The notes beneath the pieces are model-generated. The model did not search any database and had not been told where the DNA came from. It saw only the letters and a program-made list of their open reading frames with translations. Positions 48,775 to 58,925 of a DNA stretch of 64,000 nt are shown here, piece after piece. The translations under genes and the position numbers were made by a program. The first letter of the stretch is position 1; the number at the start of each line of letters is the position of its first letter. The stretch is from Lunularia cruciata (lineage: Eukaryota > Streptophyta > Marchantiopsida > Lunulariales > Lunulariaceae). The stretch covers positions 14,942,001-15,006,000 of the forward strand of contig OX419757.1 in assembly GCA_948567375.1 (NCBI GenBank). Reading direction: 5' to 3'.

Positions 48775-49060
48775 CCCTAAAGACATCACGAGCGGCCCTC
48801 AACGTCTATGCGTGCCAATGAGCACCTCCGAGCGACTACGAGCCATGAATCCATGTCTGTTGAGTGCCGACGAGCGCATACCGACTTCATGAGCTTTTTC
48901 CCAGCATTGTTGAGTGCCACCCAATAGCCGCAAGCGTCAACTGGTGCCTACCTAGTGGCCACCTTGTGGCACCCAATGACCACAAGCACCTACTAGCACT
49001 CAATCCCTTCTACAAGCGCCGACGAGCAACTACAAGTGCCCACAAGCACCCCAAACAACT
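48775..49060. repeat. GC-rich repeat array, right edge of inserted block
   Basis: Units such as GAGCGCATACCGAC, TACAAGCGCC and CACAAGCACC. On the minus strand these read like the left-edge array (GGCACGCATAGACGTT against GGCACTCGTAGACGTT). Confidence 0.65.
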
Positions 49061-49336
49061 TGCTTGCCTTTATTTTGTTTTCCGTGTTGCATTGGATTGA
49101 GCGGTGACAAGCGGCAGGAGAGACTTTTGGGCGGCTATGAGCATCAACTAGCGGCATGTTGGGCTTATTGTGCAAGAAAGACATGACAGGAATAGAGTGG
49201 TAAAGACAACATCAAAAACAAAAACTTGTGAGGAATTGAGTGGTAACAAGCTACATCAGGCGGATACTAGAAACATTTATCAAGTTTCCATAACTCATCT
49301 TTATTATAATCATAATAAAGGTTACATGGTGGTATA

Positions 49337-50569
49337 CTATTCACTATCAATAGAGTATGATGGACGTTGAACCTGAGTGAGCACTTTAAAATAGTTACTT
49401 ATTTCCTCAAGACTTTTCCCTACTTGTATGAGACTCATTTTGATTTCATGAGTGCGCTTTGATTCTAAACTCTTCTCCTTAAATTTGTGTTTGTCTGCTC
49501 TAGCTTTCCTTTTATCTGCGCTCAATTTTTTCTCTATTTCAATTTTCATCTTCTTTGTCTCTAATCTAACGTGCTCTGCTTCCATTCTCATCATTGTTTT
49601 CTCTCTCTTCTTCATGTTGGTGGCTTCTAGTTCAGCTAGTCGTAACCTCTCTCTGGATTCTATACTATCTGCCTTTAACATGGTAATTTTTGCTAAATCA
49701 TGAGACAATGACATACTTGGTGACAACTTGGGTACCTTACTTGCAGATATTCCACCTTTCCTCCTCTTTGGGTCACGTTCCCCTTCTTGGTCTGCATAAT
49801 CGGATCCATCTCTTGTAGAATTTAAAGGCGGTGGTGGTGTAATGAAAGGCGAGTCCTCGGTCGGTGGAACAAATGGAGACTCATCCTCTAGTGATAGGAT
49901 TCCATTCTCCATGTGACTTGCTAAAATTTCCACCCCTTGGGTGTTTGCGACCAACTAAGTGCCCGAGTTAGGGAGCACGACCTCTGGAGGAGATGAGAAT
50001 TGGGAGCACTCTTGCGCACCTTCATGGACTTCTTCCTTGCCAGCCTTGCAAATCTCGCTCAAATTAGGATTACAATCTCCTAAACTTACCATTGCTGGTG
50101 GACTTATGTTTGCTCTGCTCCCAAACATGGCTTCCATTCTTGCAAAATGTGTGCACATTCCATTTAATTTATCTTCTATAGTTCTCCACCCTTTGCCATA
50201 TTCCTTCTCGGTGAGACCTTCTCCCGTAGCCTTGTTCTTAAGTTCTCGAGTTTCTTTGTATTGTTTCATGTACCGCAACCATTTCTTGTAAAGTCTGTCA
50301 CCTGTCATAGAAGTAGGAAATTCGATACCCTCTTTAATCAAAAAGGTTGCCATGAAACTAAATGCGGTCGGTTTCTGAATGGGCTTTTTGCAATTCCCAC
50401 CATGAATTTGTGCAAAATGATCGGGGTCCTCCAAATAATCCAGTATTTGGCTGTAATGGTGTGTTGCCATGCAAAATTGTTCATCCTCCTTGGTTTTGCC
50501 AAGCACAGAAGAAGCCATCCCCAACGAGTCTCCAAATTTCCCTAATGGCTGTTGAGGTTGCAAATCCAA
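49337..50569 (-). pseudogene. PIF/Harbinger accessory protein (MYB/SANT-like), one internal TAG
   Basis: In PIF/Harbinger elements the MYB-like protein is the partner that brings transposase to the nucleus and the element ends. The N-terminal half (50569-49955) has MTGDRLYKKWLRYMKQYKET and GWRTIEDKLNGMCTHFARME, helical motifs I assign to a MYB/SANT- or MADF-like DNA-binding domain. The C-terminal half (49954-49337) has a proline-rich stretch, a basic DPKRRKGG segment (possible NLS) and a long charged helix rich in R, E, K and M, probably a coiled coil. The halves share one frame and are separated only by TAG at 49957-49955. Full length would be about 410 residues. Confidence 0.8.
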
Positions 50570-51026
50570 AGATTACTCTATAGGTCCCGGAGCAACGTCG
50601 ATAAGGGAGTCTCCTACGCTAAAACGCGGTACTTGATCTCCCATTGCAAAAATTTTGTTGCACTCTTAGTGTGAGAATCATCGCACTCTAATCAATTTCT
50701 TGGTTGCCGCACGGCGGCACTGATCATTTCCCACACCAATGCGAAACTACAAAACCGCCGTTACTTGCCTGAAAACTCGCACATTTGCTCCAGAGGGTGG
50801 TGAATTTCAGTTTACAAATTTGAATTGTTGGGCGGGGCCATTTTGGATCTTGAATACGAAACCAGATCATCAATATGTGACTAAATGATTACGTTGCCAC
50901 CCTCTTGAGGAACACGTCACTCCTTCTGACAATCATTTATTTAGTTACGGCATTCCAAAACATCCGTAACATATGATTTGATTTTTATAAATGAATGCAA
51001 TTTGCTAAATATATCCCTTAATTGAA
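50570..51026. other. Harbinger internal non-coding region
   Basis: The leader/promoter side of the accessory gene. No other gene seen. Confidence 0.5.
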
Positions 51027-51094
51027 GTTACAGAGCGTTCAGTTATTACAATCTTGTATCGTTACAGAGTTCACTAAAAATTATTACGAAGTTT
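51027..51094 (+). promoter_or_regulatory. Right subterminal repeat motifs (GTTACAGAG type)
   Basis: GTTACAGAGCGTT (51027-51039), GTTACAGAGTTC (51061-51072) and ATTACGAAGTTTG (about 51083). They share the core found at the left end; the first pair differs from the left copy at one base. Confidence 0.6.
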
Positions 51095-51118
51095 GTTATC
51101 CCGTAGACATCGTCAAAC

Positions 51119-51136
51119 CTATTTCTGAAACCCCCT
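51119..51136 (-). repeat. Harbinger right terminal inverted repeat
   Basis: The complement reads AGGGGGTTTCAGAAATAG. Confidence 0.85.
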
Positions 51137-51242
51137 ATTGTACACACTTCACAACCAGAGGCCCCCATAAGATGGTGAAGTACTGTAATGTAGGTGTAAA
51201 ATGCCAAAACAAGCTGGGTTAAGAGCTCAATTCTCGGTGCGC

Positions 51243-51315
51243 TTTGCAAAACTTGAGAGAATGGTAAAAGTCAATGAAAAAATTTTGCAAAACTTGAGAG
51301 AATGGTAAAAGTCAC
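51243..51315. repeat. Two-copy tandem duplication, 41-bp period
   Basis: TTTGCAAAACTTGAGAGAAT at 51243 and 51284, continuing to GGTAAAAGTCA. Confidence 0.9.
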
Positions 51316-53304
51316 AGGAGAAAATGTTATTTTGCTGGTGGAATCCGAGCAAAATATAGTTTAGATTAAGGTCTATTGTAGAGCACAAAGAAGCGAGATG
51401 ATAATTTTGAAGTTAAATGTATCCAACATATAATTTTATATAAGTAACGTAGGTATCTGATTGAAGGTCACATTCTCGTGCTAGACGCGTTTTGGATCTC
51501 CACTCTCTGCATGTTCCATATATCTAGTTACTGTAGTTTTGTCTTGAAGACTTTCGTTCCAAAAATCCTTCCCTGATGCGGTTGATAGAATACTTTGTAA
51601 TCTCCTAGTTGCGTTGTGGAAAAGAGGTACTAAGTATGGTAAGCGGGGGCCTCCTTAGCGATTCTTAGCGTGAGATTCCATTCTGCGGGAATTCCCCACG
51701 CTGAATAACTATGCGCGAGTTCGTCTATACGTTGCCGGCGGAGAATCCCGGCCGTTTGAGTAAAATCCCCACGACAGATTCTGAAGTCGAAGGGTTAACC
51801 GACATCGAAACCGGTTCCACGACAGACTTCCCGAGAAGATATTTACCGCCGTGTTGTCGTGACGTTTCGCCGATTGGAACTAGCGAGCTTGCCTGGATCT
51901 GCCGACTGTTTCTTCTCCCGAAGGGAACTTCCCCTCTTCCCGCCCTGCTGGACAAGCGCCGACCTGTGACTCTACCTTCCAGCTGCCATGCACAAGTCCA
52001 CTCTGTCCTACCCTTACCCACTGCTCTACCCTGGCCTTGGGTAGGCTCCTGTCCCACACAATCCCACTTGCCGTCTCTTGTCGCACAGAATCGAACCCGA
52101 ACACGCAACTGCAACTTGCTTCTGCAGCATCTATTTAATCATTTAACCTTCGTTTTCCTTTTTCTTTCTTTTCTTGCATAAATTCAATGCGCAGGATAGT
52201 TCTGAAGAGCTCTGTCTTAGACTTCCTCGGTTCCTAAGAAGGCAAAGATATTCTTGATGAGTTGCGCTCGTCCACTCCTTTCCTCTTATATTTTATTCAT
52301 TTTCATTTGCTTCTAGGACAATTGTCACGATCACTGATCTTCGTGCAATGCCTACCGATTTGTAGACATTGAACATATATGGTATGGATTACGTTTATAA
52401 TTAAGTTGTAAGGAACCACAGGAAGTCTAAGACGAAGCTCATGCTCATGCTCAATTCATATAGTAATTTTATACTGTACTCTTTTTGACTGTTGTGTTTC
52501 CTGGAACATTGATGAACGTTGCGTGCAATGGCATTGTCATATCCTTAAAAGAAAAATGGTACGGTATACGGTGGCAACCAGAAGATTAAAGTGATTATGC
52601 ATTTCTTTTCATGTATTTTTGTTGTTCGTATGAAGATAACTACGGGATAGTTCTAGATGAACGATAGCACGTCTCTTTTCAGTTCTTTTTAACTTATAGT
52701 TTAACAAACTTGCCTGGTCGTAGCTTTTAATTCCAGCTTTCAAATCGGATCGAAGTTGGGAGTTCTTTCTACGTTTTACTGGGGCGGACTTGAGTAAGCT
52801 GATGGAAGCAAATAAAAGCTTACGTGGTGAAAATAGCAAAAAACATACATAAATCATGTCTCTTTGACTTCTACTAGGGTACATATATTCACATGCCCAC
52901 ACCAGTTCTCTCGGAATGCGTTGCATTTAAAAGCCAAAGCATCCAGCGACGATTATTCGTTTAGCTTAGTCAAATCTTATTTTGCAATTGAAGAAGTCAA
53001 TTGAAAATTGAAAATGTGAATTCTAATTCGCATTGAGAAGTGTACAACTTGATTTTCCATTAATGATTTATATATATCTACACATATATAAACATAATAC
53101 TCCGAAGGCAACGGGAAAGGAGTTACGAGGCATCACCAAATCCAAAGGAAAGAAAGAGCGCAGAGGCCCAGTCCCAAGCGAAATGAAATGGTCCAATCCT
53201 TCTAGAGCATTTGAAACAGCTCACTCTACAGTAATTTCGAAATATTTCAAGATATGATGAGGATACTTGGGAATTCTAAAGCAAAAAGTTGTAGCTTACA
53301 TGAA
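51316..53304. other. Mixed-composition stretch, no gene assigned
   Basis: A GC-rich island at 51.64-52.10 kb is open on both strands (plus 156 codons at 51711-52181; minus 129 codons at 52114-51725), which points to composition rather than coding. A pyrimidine tract near 52.15 kb could be a splice acceptor. I see no domain. Confidence 0.3.
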
Positions 53305-53423
53305 CTCTCATATCATATCGATACTATTGGGGCCTAGCCCCATTTTACCCTTTTGTCTCTTCCTTGTACGGGCTTGACGGGGTTTTCCATTCTTCACCTG
53401 TACTGCGTGTCGCCCTTCTCTCA
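53305..53423 (+). mobile_element. Tail-only copy of the RLE LINE, diverged, with CTCTCA repeats
   Basis: It matches the last 100 bp of the LINE (GGGGCCTAGCCCC palindrome, CTTGTACGGG, GGGGTTTTCC, GTCGCCC). CTCTCA occurs at 53305-53310 and 53418-53423. Part of the left hexamer could belong to the LINE itself, so this duplication is less certain than those of the other short copies. Confidence 0.7.
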
Positions 53424-54620
53424 GGAGCGAACATATATCAAAAGACATAGTGCTATCAAAAACAAAACCGTTAGTTGCAAGTTAAGGTTCTTTAAGTGTT
53501 AAAGTTAAAGCTAAGGTTCCACAAATGTTAAACCGTATGATATTGTCTCACCAGCATTGGATTATCACGTTAGTTCATCCTGTAGCTTGAGTTAGTGCAA
53601 GCTTAAACAATGCAGCAAAATACTCCACAACAGGTGGTTCGGCTCAGTCTCCGGTAAAGGTCTGTTGGGATTCCGAGTCATCTCACATCAGAGTCATGTT
53701 ATAGAAACGAGCAAGTTGACTTGCGACATCATAAAGCCCAGCAGAAACAAAGAAACAACCCAGGAAAAGTGAACTAAAAAGAACAGTTAGAGACCACCAA
53801 TCACATCATCGAGGAAGTACTTGGATAATGTACAGCTTGTAAATCCACGGTCTCCAACACAAACAACAGCAAGAACAGCAGTGAACGGAAGGACAATAAA
53901 GCAAACAGTGGAATCATCGAAAGCATGGCTTACAGCACCATCGAAATGCATATTCTAATCACACTCACAGTGTAGTGTTTGCAAATTTTTAGCACGCTCG
54001 TAGCAGAAGGAATTACTGTACAGCAGTGTAGCGGTCTTCTAACAGTGAGCAAATCTGGACGTGTCAAGCATGTAAAGTCCCTTTCTGAAATAAGATCCTC
54101 AATTGCTCTGATTGCGTCTGGGAGAATTGACACCGACACGTGGCCACCATGCAAAGTCCTTAGCCTGAAGTGAGGGTCAATCAACATTCTTCAGATTTGG
54201 CTCCCTTACATTTATTTTGCAGGTTGGCGTGGGTTTAATTTAATAATAAAAATAATACTGTAGAGATCTGGACATGATAGCCAATACTGTAGAGATCTGG
54301 ACATGATAGCCAAGCGCACCGAATATTATTTAATAGGAAAAGCTAAACTTCAAAGAAATGTTTATTATTTTTCTCGCGTATATGTGTCGTTATTAGAACG
54401 ACTAGGTGACATTTGAAGAAGGCCTCTTTTGATACGTACGTAAGGTGGGACCAAGCCAACCGTGCAGTTTATTAACAGCTTTTGGTTTCTAGAGGATCTT
54501 TAGTCGCCAAAAGTGGGCCTTCTTCATGGGCCATACATCATTCAGCACTTGTGTGAGCTACACAATATTAAATGGTTTTGAGAGGCAAAGGTGAAATGAA
54601 ATGGGGGTAAAGTTTCATCA
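53424..54620. other. Unclassified stretch with a 29-bp tandem duplication
   Basis: A minus-strand frame (54187-53930, 85 codons) has no domain I recognise. AATACTGTAGAGATCTGGAC is duplicated in tandem at 54254 and 54283 (29-bp period). Otherwise nothing is visible. Confidence 0.35.
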
Positions 54621-54988
54621 TATATTATGGGGAGATGGGAGAAGAGAGGGGGAGACGTGAGTTAATTTTGATAATGGCTGAGTGTTCTCTAGCAGGTAGC
54701 ATTTGAATGAATAGTCTATTTTTTATATTTTTCAATATCGATTCCATTAGCATCTAGATTGAAAATTATGGAAAATGGAATAAAAAGTTATGAAGATTTT
54801 TTGTTTTTTTAGGGTTGAAAGTGATAATTATATATTGAGAGTGACTTGTTGGGAATTTTTATTTTCAATCTCTTGGTTTTCATGATTAAGTTCCATGAGA
54901 ATTTGATTTGAAAATTTTAGAGATGGAAATTGAAAGTTATGAGAATTTATAGATTTTAGGGTTTGGAAAGATTATTTTCTTATGTGAG

Positions 54989-57355
54989 TTGGGATGTGAA
55001 GAGTTATGGTTTTATAGATATGGAGAGATATGGAGAGGAGTATCATGTGTTACTATCATTATTCTTGTGCTAGCCATGGCTACACCTTCCCATATAGGGT
55101 CACCTAAAGCGGGTCGAGATACACCATGCCCGGTGTGTCACCGATGCTTTACCTCGCAAGGTGTAAAGACCCATATGGGAAGGATGCACAAGGACTATGA
55201 TTGGACCACTTGGGATGCCTACGTGAGACGAGCGACCACATCGACAGCAGTGACACTCGGGATTATGCACGCTTCTTCTATATCTTTGTTGATTGTTCCA
55301 AGGATACCGATCGAGTCGTGGGAGTGGTTAGCTTCTCAGGCGGGTTGCATTTTGGGATTCTTTGAGATTAGTTTTCCATGTTCACATCTATTCCATAGGC
55401 TACCCCGCACACTCCATGATGAGGCTAGATAGGCTTTTTGCCTATCATTGGATCGTTTGGCACATGATCCCTTGGACGAGTTAGCGTGCTTCATATTCCT
55501 CCTACTCCCTCGATGGTGTCTTCGTTATGCTAGAGGGGGACGTGCGGGGCATAGAGAGGTGGCGGCTAGATTTTGTCGATCCCAAGTAGGGGATTGGGCA
55601 GCCCTACAGGAGGAGTCTGTTAGGGCTACACGATTTAGGAGACAAGTATTGCCACGGGATACCACAGATTCTACTTGATTACGACGATGTAAGACATTGG
55701 GTCAGGCGGGAGAGTTTAGTAGAGCAGCACAAGCGCTACACCCTTTGTCTATAACAAGTCCTACTGATGAGACCATCTCTTCCCTACACTCATTGCATCA
55801 TATAGCAGTAGAGGGACTACCACTAGAGGTCTTAGATTATCAGCCTGAGCAGCCTCATGTCTTGATAGGTCACTATTTGCACAAGCATTGTGCACTACCC
55901 CTCGCCTTTCCTCAGGAGGCTTGTCAGGGATGGTTTATGAGCACCTTAGAGATTGCTTCCAGGCATATGATCCTTCTAGTGGTTTTATTGAGTTGTTTCA
56001 GGTGGCGGCAGCAGTAGCGAGAGGAGACATTCCTATGTTTGTTATTCGGGTCTTAGGTGCTAGTCGACTTCTCGTGATCAAGAAGGACACTAGAGGCATT
56101 AGACCAATTGCTATTGGAGAGATCTTTTTGCGTTTGGTCAGTCATACCATTGTCCTTCAGCATCATTCTCACTTTTGATAGCACCTTAGTCCACATCAGT
56201 TTGGAGTAGCTACACCTAGAGGATGTGAGGCTATATCTCTAGGCATTAGAGCACTCCTAGATATCCATCCGGAGTGGGTCATTCTGTAGGTGGATGTTGA
56301 GAACTCTTTTAATAGAGTCTCACGTGCATCCATCTTTAGAGAGCTTAGGGAGGCTGGTGGATCCTTGGCAAGTCTCATTCCTTTTGTGCGGTCTTTTTAT
56401 GGCTCTCCTACTTCCCTTTACTACCAGCATGGTGGTTCATAGGAGGGAATCACCGTCTTGGAGTTAGCTGTTGGTACACTTCAGGGAGATCCTTTGGGAG
56501 GGGGCCCTTATTTGCCATGGCTCACTTTAGAGCTCTCTTATCTACTACTTTGGCCATGCCAAGTTGTGTATTTCCCTCCTTGGTAGATGATACACTTATC
56601 GTAGGCCTTGTAGATCAGATTAGGCAGGCCTTTGACTACTTTGACTACCAAGCTACATCTAGTAGGCTTGAGAGTCAAGGTGTCACAGTGTAGTGCATGG
56701 TCCCCTTTAGGTATCCCTCCCCACCTTGAGCTTCCAGAGGGGTGTATCACATCCACAGATGGACTTTGTGTTCTTGAAGTGCCAATAGGATTGGAGGATT
56801 TTGTCACACGCTTCTTGGACGCTGCCCTTTTAGAGGATGTTCTCCATGTGGATGACCTTCCATTACTAGGAGATCCGTAGGTGGCATTTGGTATACTCTC
56901 TTCCAGTATTGCTCATTGCCCATCCTACCTCATCCGTACAGATCCCCCGTCATTGTCCTTCCTATCACGTCTGAGCATTTGATAGGAGGATTATAGGAGT
57001 CTTTGGTGATATTATTGGACCAGGGACTTTTGAGTGTATGATAGGGGATTTGGCACGTAGACAGACAGCTCTACCGATCTCATGTGGTGGGGTTGGCTTG
57101 CTTTCTATGGGAGGAGATGGCACCTATAGCGTTTTTGGGTAGTTGGGCTCTCTCGGCACCCCTACTTGCCTCTCATTTTATGGTTGCTGATAGGCCGGTT
57201 TTGGAGACTTATGTGACAAAGGTGGAGGGAGGATCCTTTTCTCTCCAAGTGCCATTGCGGTAGACAAGAGATAGTCTATCACCACAAGCACAAGAGGGTT
57301 TTCCACCGTTTGCTTCACTATCGTTAGATTGGACTAGAGGTCTACAGTCTTCCTT
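54989..57355 (+). pseudogene. RLE LINE polyprotein, copy B: C2H2 finger and reverse transcriptase
   Basis: From the ATG at 54989, residues 47-66 form a C2H2 finger (CPVCHRCFTSQGVKTHMGR, then MH), placed as in R2-type LINEs. After a stop at 55433 the frame continues with RARG-rich helices, then HPLSITSPTDETISSLHSLH (about 55735). The RT shows GIRPIAIGEIFLRLVSHTIV (56095-56155), motif A as VDVENSFN (about 56290), motif B as LQGDPLGGGP (about 56478) and motif C overlapping LVDDTLIVG (about 56583). Then GLRVKVSQCSAWSPLGIPP lies near 56670. About five stops or shifts interrupt it. Confidence 0.85.
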
Positions 57356-58244
57356 GATGGAGCGACAGTGTGAGCATACGCTACATTCTCTCTTAGTCAA
57401 CTCGTCCATTCCTCAGGCTACTAGAGCACGTCTACGCTCTTGCTCCGGCAAGGGTGCAGGCTCATGGATCCTAGCTCGACCATGCATTAGGGCTTTCCAA
57501 CTCGCACCGGCTACTTTCTCTACAGCGATGAGGTTTTGCCTATGTTTGGTCCACCCATCTGCATCTTCACTACTCACTTGTGAGTGTGGTTCTACACTAG
57601 ATGCAGCGGCGGTCCACATGACATGGTGTCCTTTTGGAGGACAGAGGATAGCTACCCATGATGCCATTAGAGACATAGTGTTTGCTATGGCACGAGAGAG
57701 TGGATACTTGGCTTGGAGGGAGCGTTCGTATGCATTGCAGACGACACGTGTCAGGGCAAACTTATACTTGGTCCGAGATGATCAGGTGATAGTAGCGGAT
57801 GTCGTGGTCACTGACCCTACGTGGGATACAGTTTTGGAGGGAGTGATTACCCATCCCCCTGGATGGGCGGCGAGTGTAGTAGCAGGTTGCAAGGTCTCCA
57901 AGTATAGGGGCATGCAGCGAGGTCACCTCTTTGTTCCTCTAGCCTTGGATTTGTATGGAGCAATGGACACGGCATTTGACACATTTGTCGGGGAGTGCAC
58001 AAGAGCTTATCATGTTAGGCGTCATGGGGTACCACTGTCACTCTCATACTTTGTAGCATATTTTAGACAGAGTGTGTCCATTGCTCTACAGAGGGCAGTG
58101 GCTGGTGCGATCCATAGGAGAGAAATCACATTAGGTGATGTTTCTTCGGATGCTCCAGTTGTGTGTAGACCGTACGACTTGCATGGCTCGAATATCTTAG
58201 GTGCGGTAGGGCAGATTTCTCATACTGACTCTATTGGGGCTTAG
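57354..58244 (+). CDS. RLE LINE polyprotein, copy B: zinc finger and restriction-like endonuclease, open segment
   Basis: A 296-codon open segment, the C-terminal part of the polyprotein rather than an independent gene; its first ATG is internal. CECGSTLDAAAVHMTWC (57583-57633) is a C-x-C-x9-H-x3-C finger. HDAIRDIVFAMARESGYLAW follows. The endonuclease core is RANLYLV (about 57754), then VADVVVTDPTWD (about 57795) and CKVSKY (about 57890), the order D-x(n)-D-V-x-V-x(n)-K-x2-K-Y of PD-(D/E)xK RLEs. The first acidic residue is N in copy B but D in copies A and C, so B's nuclease is probably impaired. The stop TAG (58242-58244) lies inside the GGGGCTTAGCCCC palindrome. Confidence 0.85.
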   Translation: MMERQCEHTLHSLLVNSSIPQATRARLRSCSGKGAGSWILARPCIRAFQLAPATFSTAMRFCLCLVHPSASSLLTCECGSTLDAAAVHMTWCPFGGQRIATHDAIRDIVFAMARESGYLAWRERSYALQTTRVRANLYLVRDDQVIVADVVVTDPTWDTVLEGVITHPPGWAASVVAGCKVSKYRGMQRGHLFVPLALDLYGAMDTAFDTFVGECTRAYHVRRHGVPLSLSYFVAYFRQSVSIALQRAVAGAIHRREITLGDVSSDAPVVCRPYDLHGSNILGAVGQISHTDSIGA

Positions 58245-58324
58245 CCCCATTACCTTTTTTGTCTCTCCCTTGTACGGCTTGATGAGGTCTTCCCATCCTT
58301 CATTTTTCCTACACGGTTGCCTTT
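58235..58324 (+). other. Conserved 3' tail of the LINE with stem-loop
   Basis: GGGGCTTAGCCCC can form a short stem. It is followed by a T-rich TTTTTTGTCTCTCCC, then CTTGTACGGCTTGATG, TCTTCCCATCCTTC and the terminal GGTTGCC. The same order is seen in seven copies. It is probably the RNA signal recognised by the element's RT. Confidence 0.75.
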
Positions 58325-58925
58325 TTCTTCTCCATTAGGTCATGTGGAACATACACCAAAATCTGAAATGAATTATATGGAGAAGGATGCAATATAATTG
58401 TCTATAGTCATGACAATTTGAAACGTAGTTGAATTCAAGTGAACCCTTATTATAAACAAAGCTAACCCTGGGGTGATGATACTCCATATGGATTGAGAAA
58501 ACATCTTGTGGTTTATTTGTGGACCTTGTAGATCTTGTGGTCCCAAGTGGTGGAGGTGTCTGAAGTCACCTAAACCATTAGATTTAGGTAACCTATTACG
58601 TGAGATAAGCCAAGTGGTTTAAAATTACTGTTAGCTCCCAACACTCAAATGCACTAATGATGGTATGTTATATCTCTGAAATTCAACTTCTTGATTGGTA
58701 GTGATATTTGCGGTTAAAAATCATGATAGTTGTATTTGTCCAAAATTGCGTTGTGGAGAAGTCACAACTTGTGGTGTTGAGTTATCACGCATGAATAAGA
58801 AATCCATTTCTTGATAAAGCAAGCATATAAGTTCCGGATTTATGCTTATCACTCTTCAGGAGTGGAAAGTTCTCTCCGCCAAGGGAAAAAAAATTTAAGC
58901 TTACATTTGCATTTAGTAACAAAAG
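58325..58925. other. Spacer between tail-to-tail LINE copies B and C
   Basis: AT-rich; no gene or repeat recognised. Confidence 0.5.

Larger units (their letters stand above)
44300..49170. mobile_element. Block inserted inside the Harbinger element, bounded by GC-rich inverted repeats
   Basis: The left edge (44338-44570) has GGCRCTCGTAG and GGCGCTGGTAGG units. The right edge (48775-49060) carries the reverse complement type, such as CTACAAGCGCC. Between them lies a gene of unknown function. Such inverted subterminal arrays occur in CACTA and some MULE transposons. I see no definite terminal repeat or target duplication, so the element class and exact edges are inference. Confidence 0.45.
41944..51139. 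mobile_element. PIF/Harbinger DNA transposon, 9.2 kb, with internal inserted block
   Basis: Terminal inverted repeats AGGGGGTTTCARAAATAG lie at 41947-41964 (left) and 51136-51119 (right, complement), flanked on both sides by ATT (41944-41946 and 51137-51139), a candidate 3-bp target duplication. Inside are the DDE transposase (plus) and a MYB/SANT-like protein gene (minus), the two genes typical of PIF/Harbinger elements, here convergent. Known members prefer TTA/TAA, so the ATT call may be one base out of register. A block at 44.3-49.2 kb, unrelated to Harbinger genes, separates the two. Confidence 0.85.
54625..58324 (+). mobile_element. RLE LINE copy B, best preserved
   Basis: It aligns with copy A throughout, including the 5' UTR landmarks (TAGATTTTAGGGTTTGGA) and the 3' tail ending GGTTGCC. 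The 5' edge is approximate, since the GC-rich start seen in A and C is diverged here. Its 3' end faces that of copy C across about 600 bp. Confidence 0.88.

Noticed and set aside
51711-52181. 156-codon plus-strand ORF and overlapping 129-codon minus-strand ORF
   Set aside because: Both strands are open in a local GC-rich island and neither shows a motif; not supported as a gene.
53930-54187. 85-codon minus ORF considered as a resistance-gene LRR fragment
   Set aside because: No leucine-rich periodicity or NBS motif is visible.
57413-57676. 87-codon minus-strand ORF
   Set aside because: Antisense shadow of the LINE copy B endonuclease segment.
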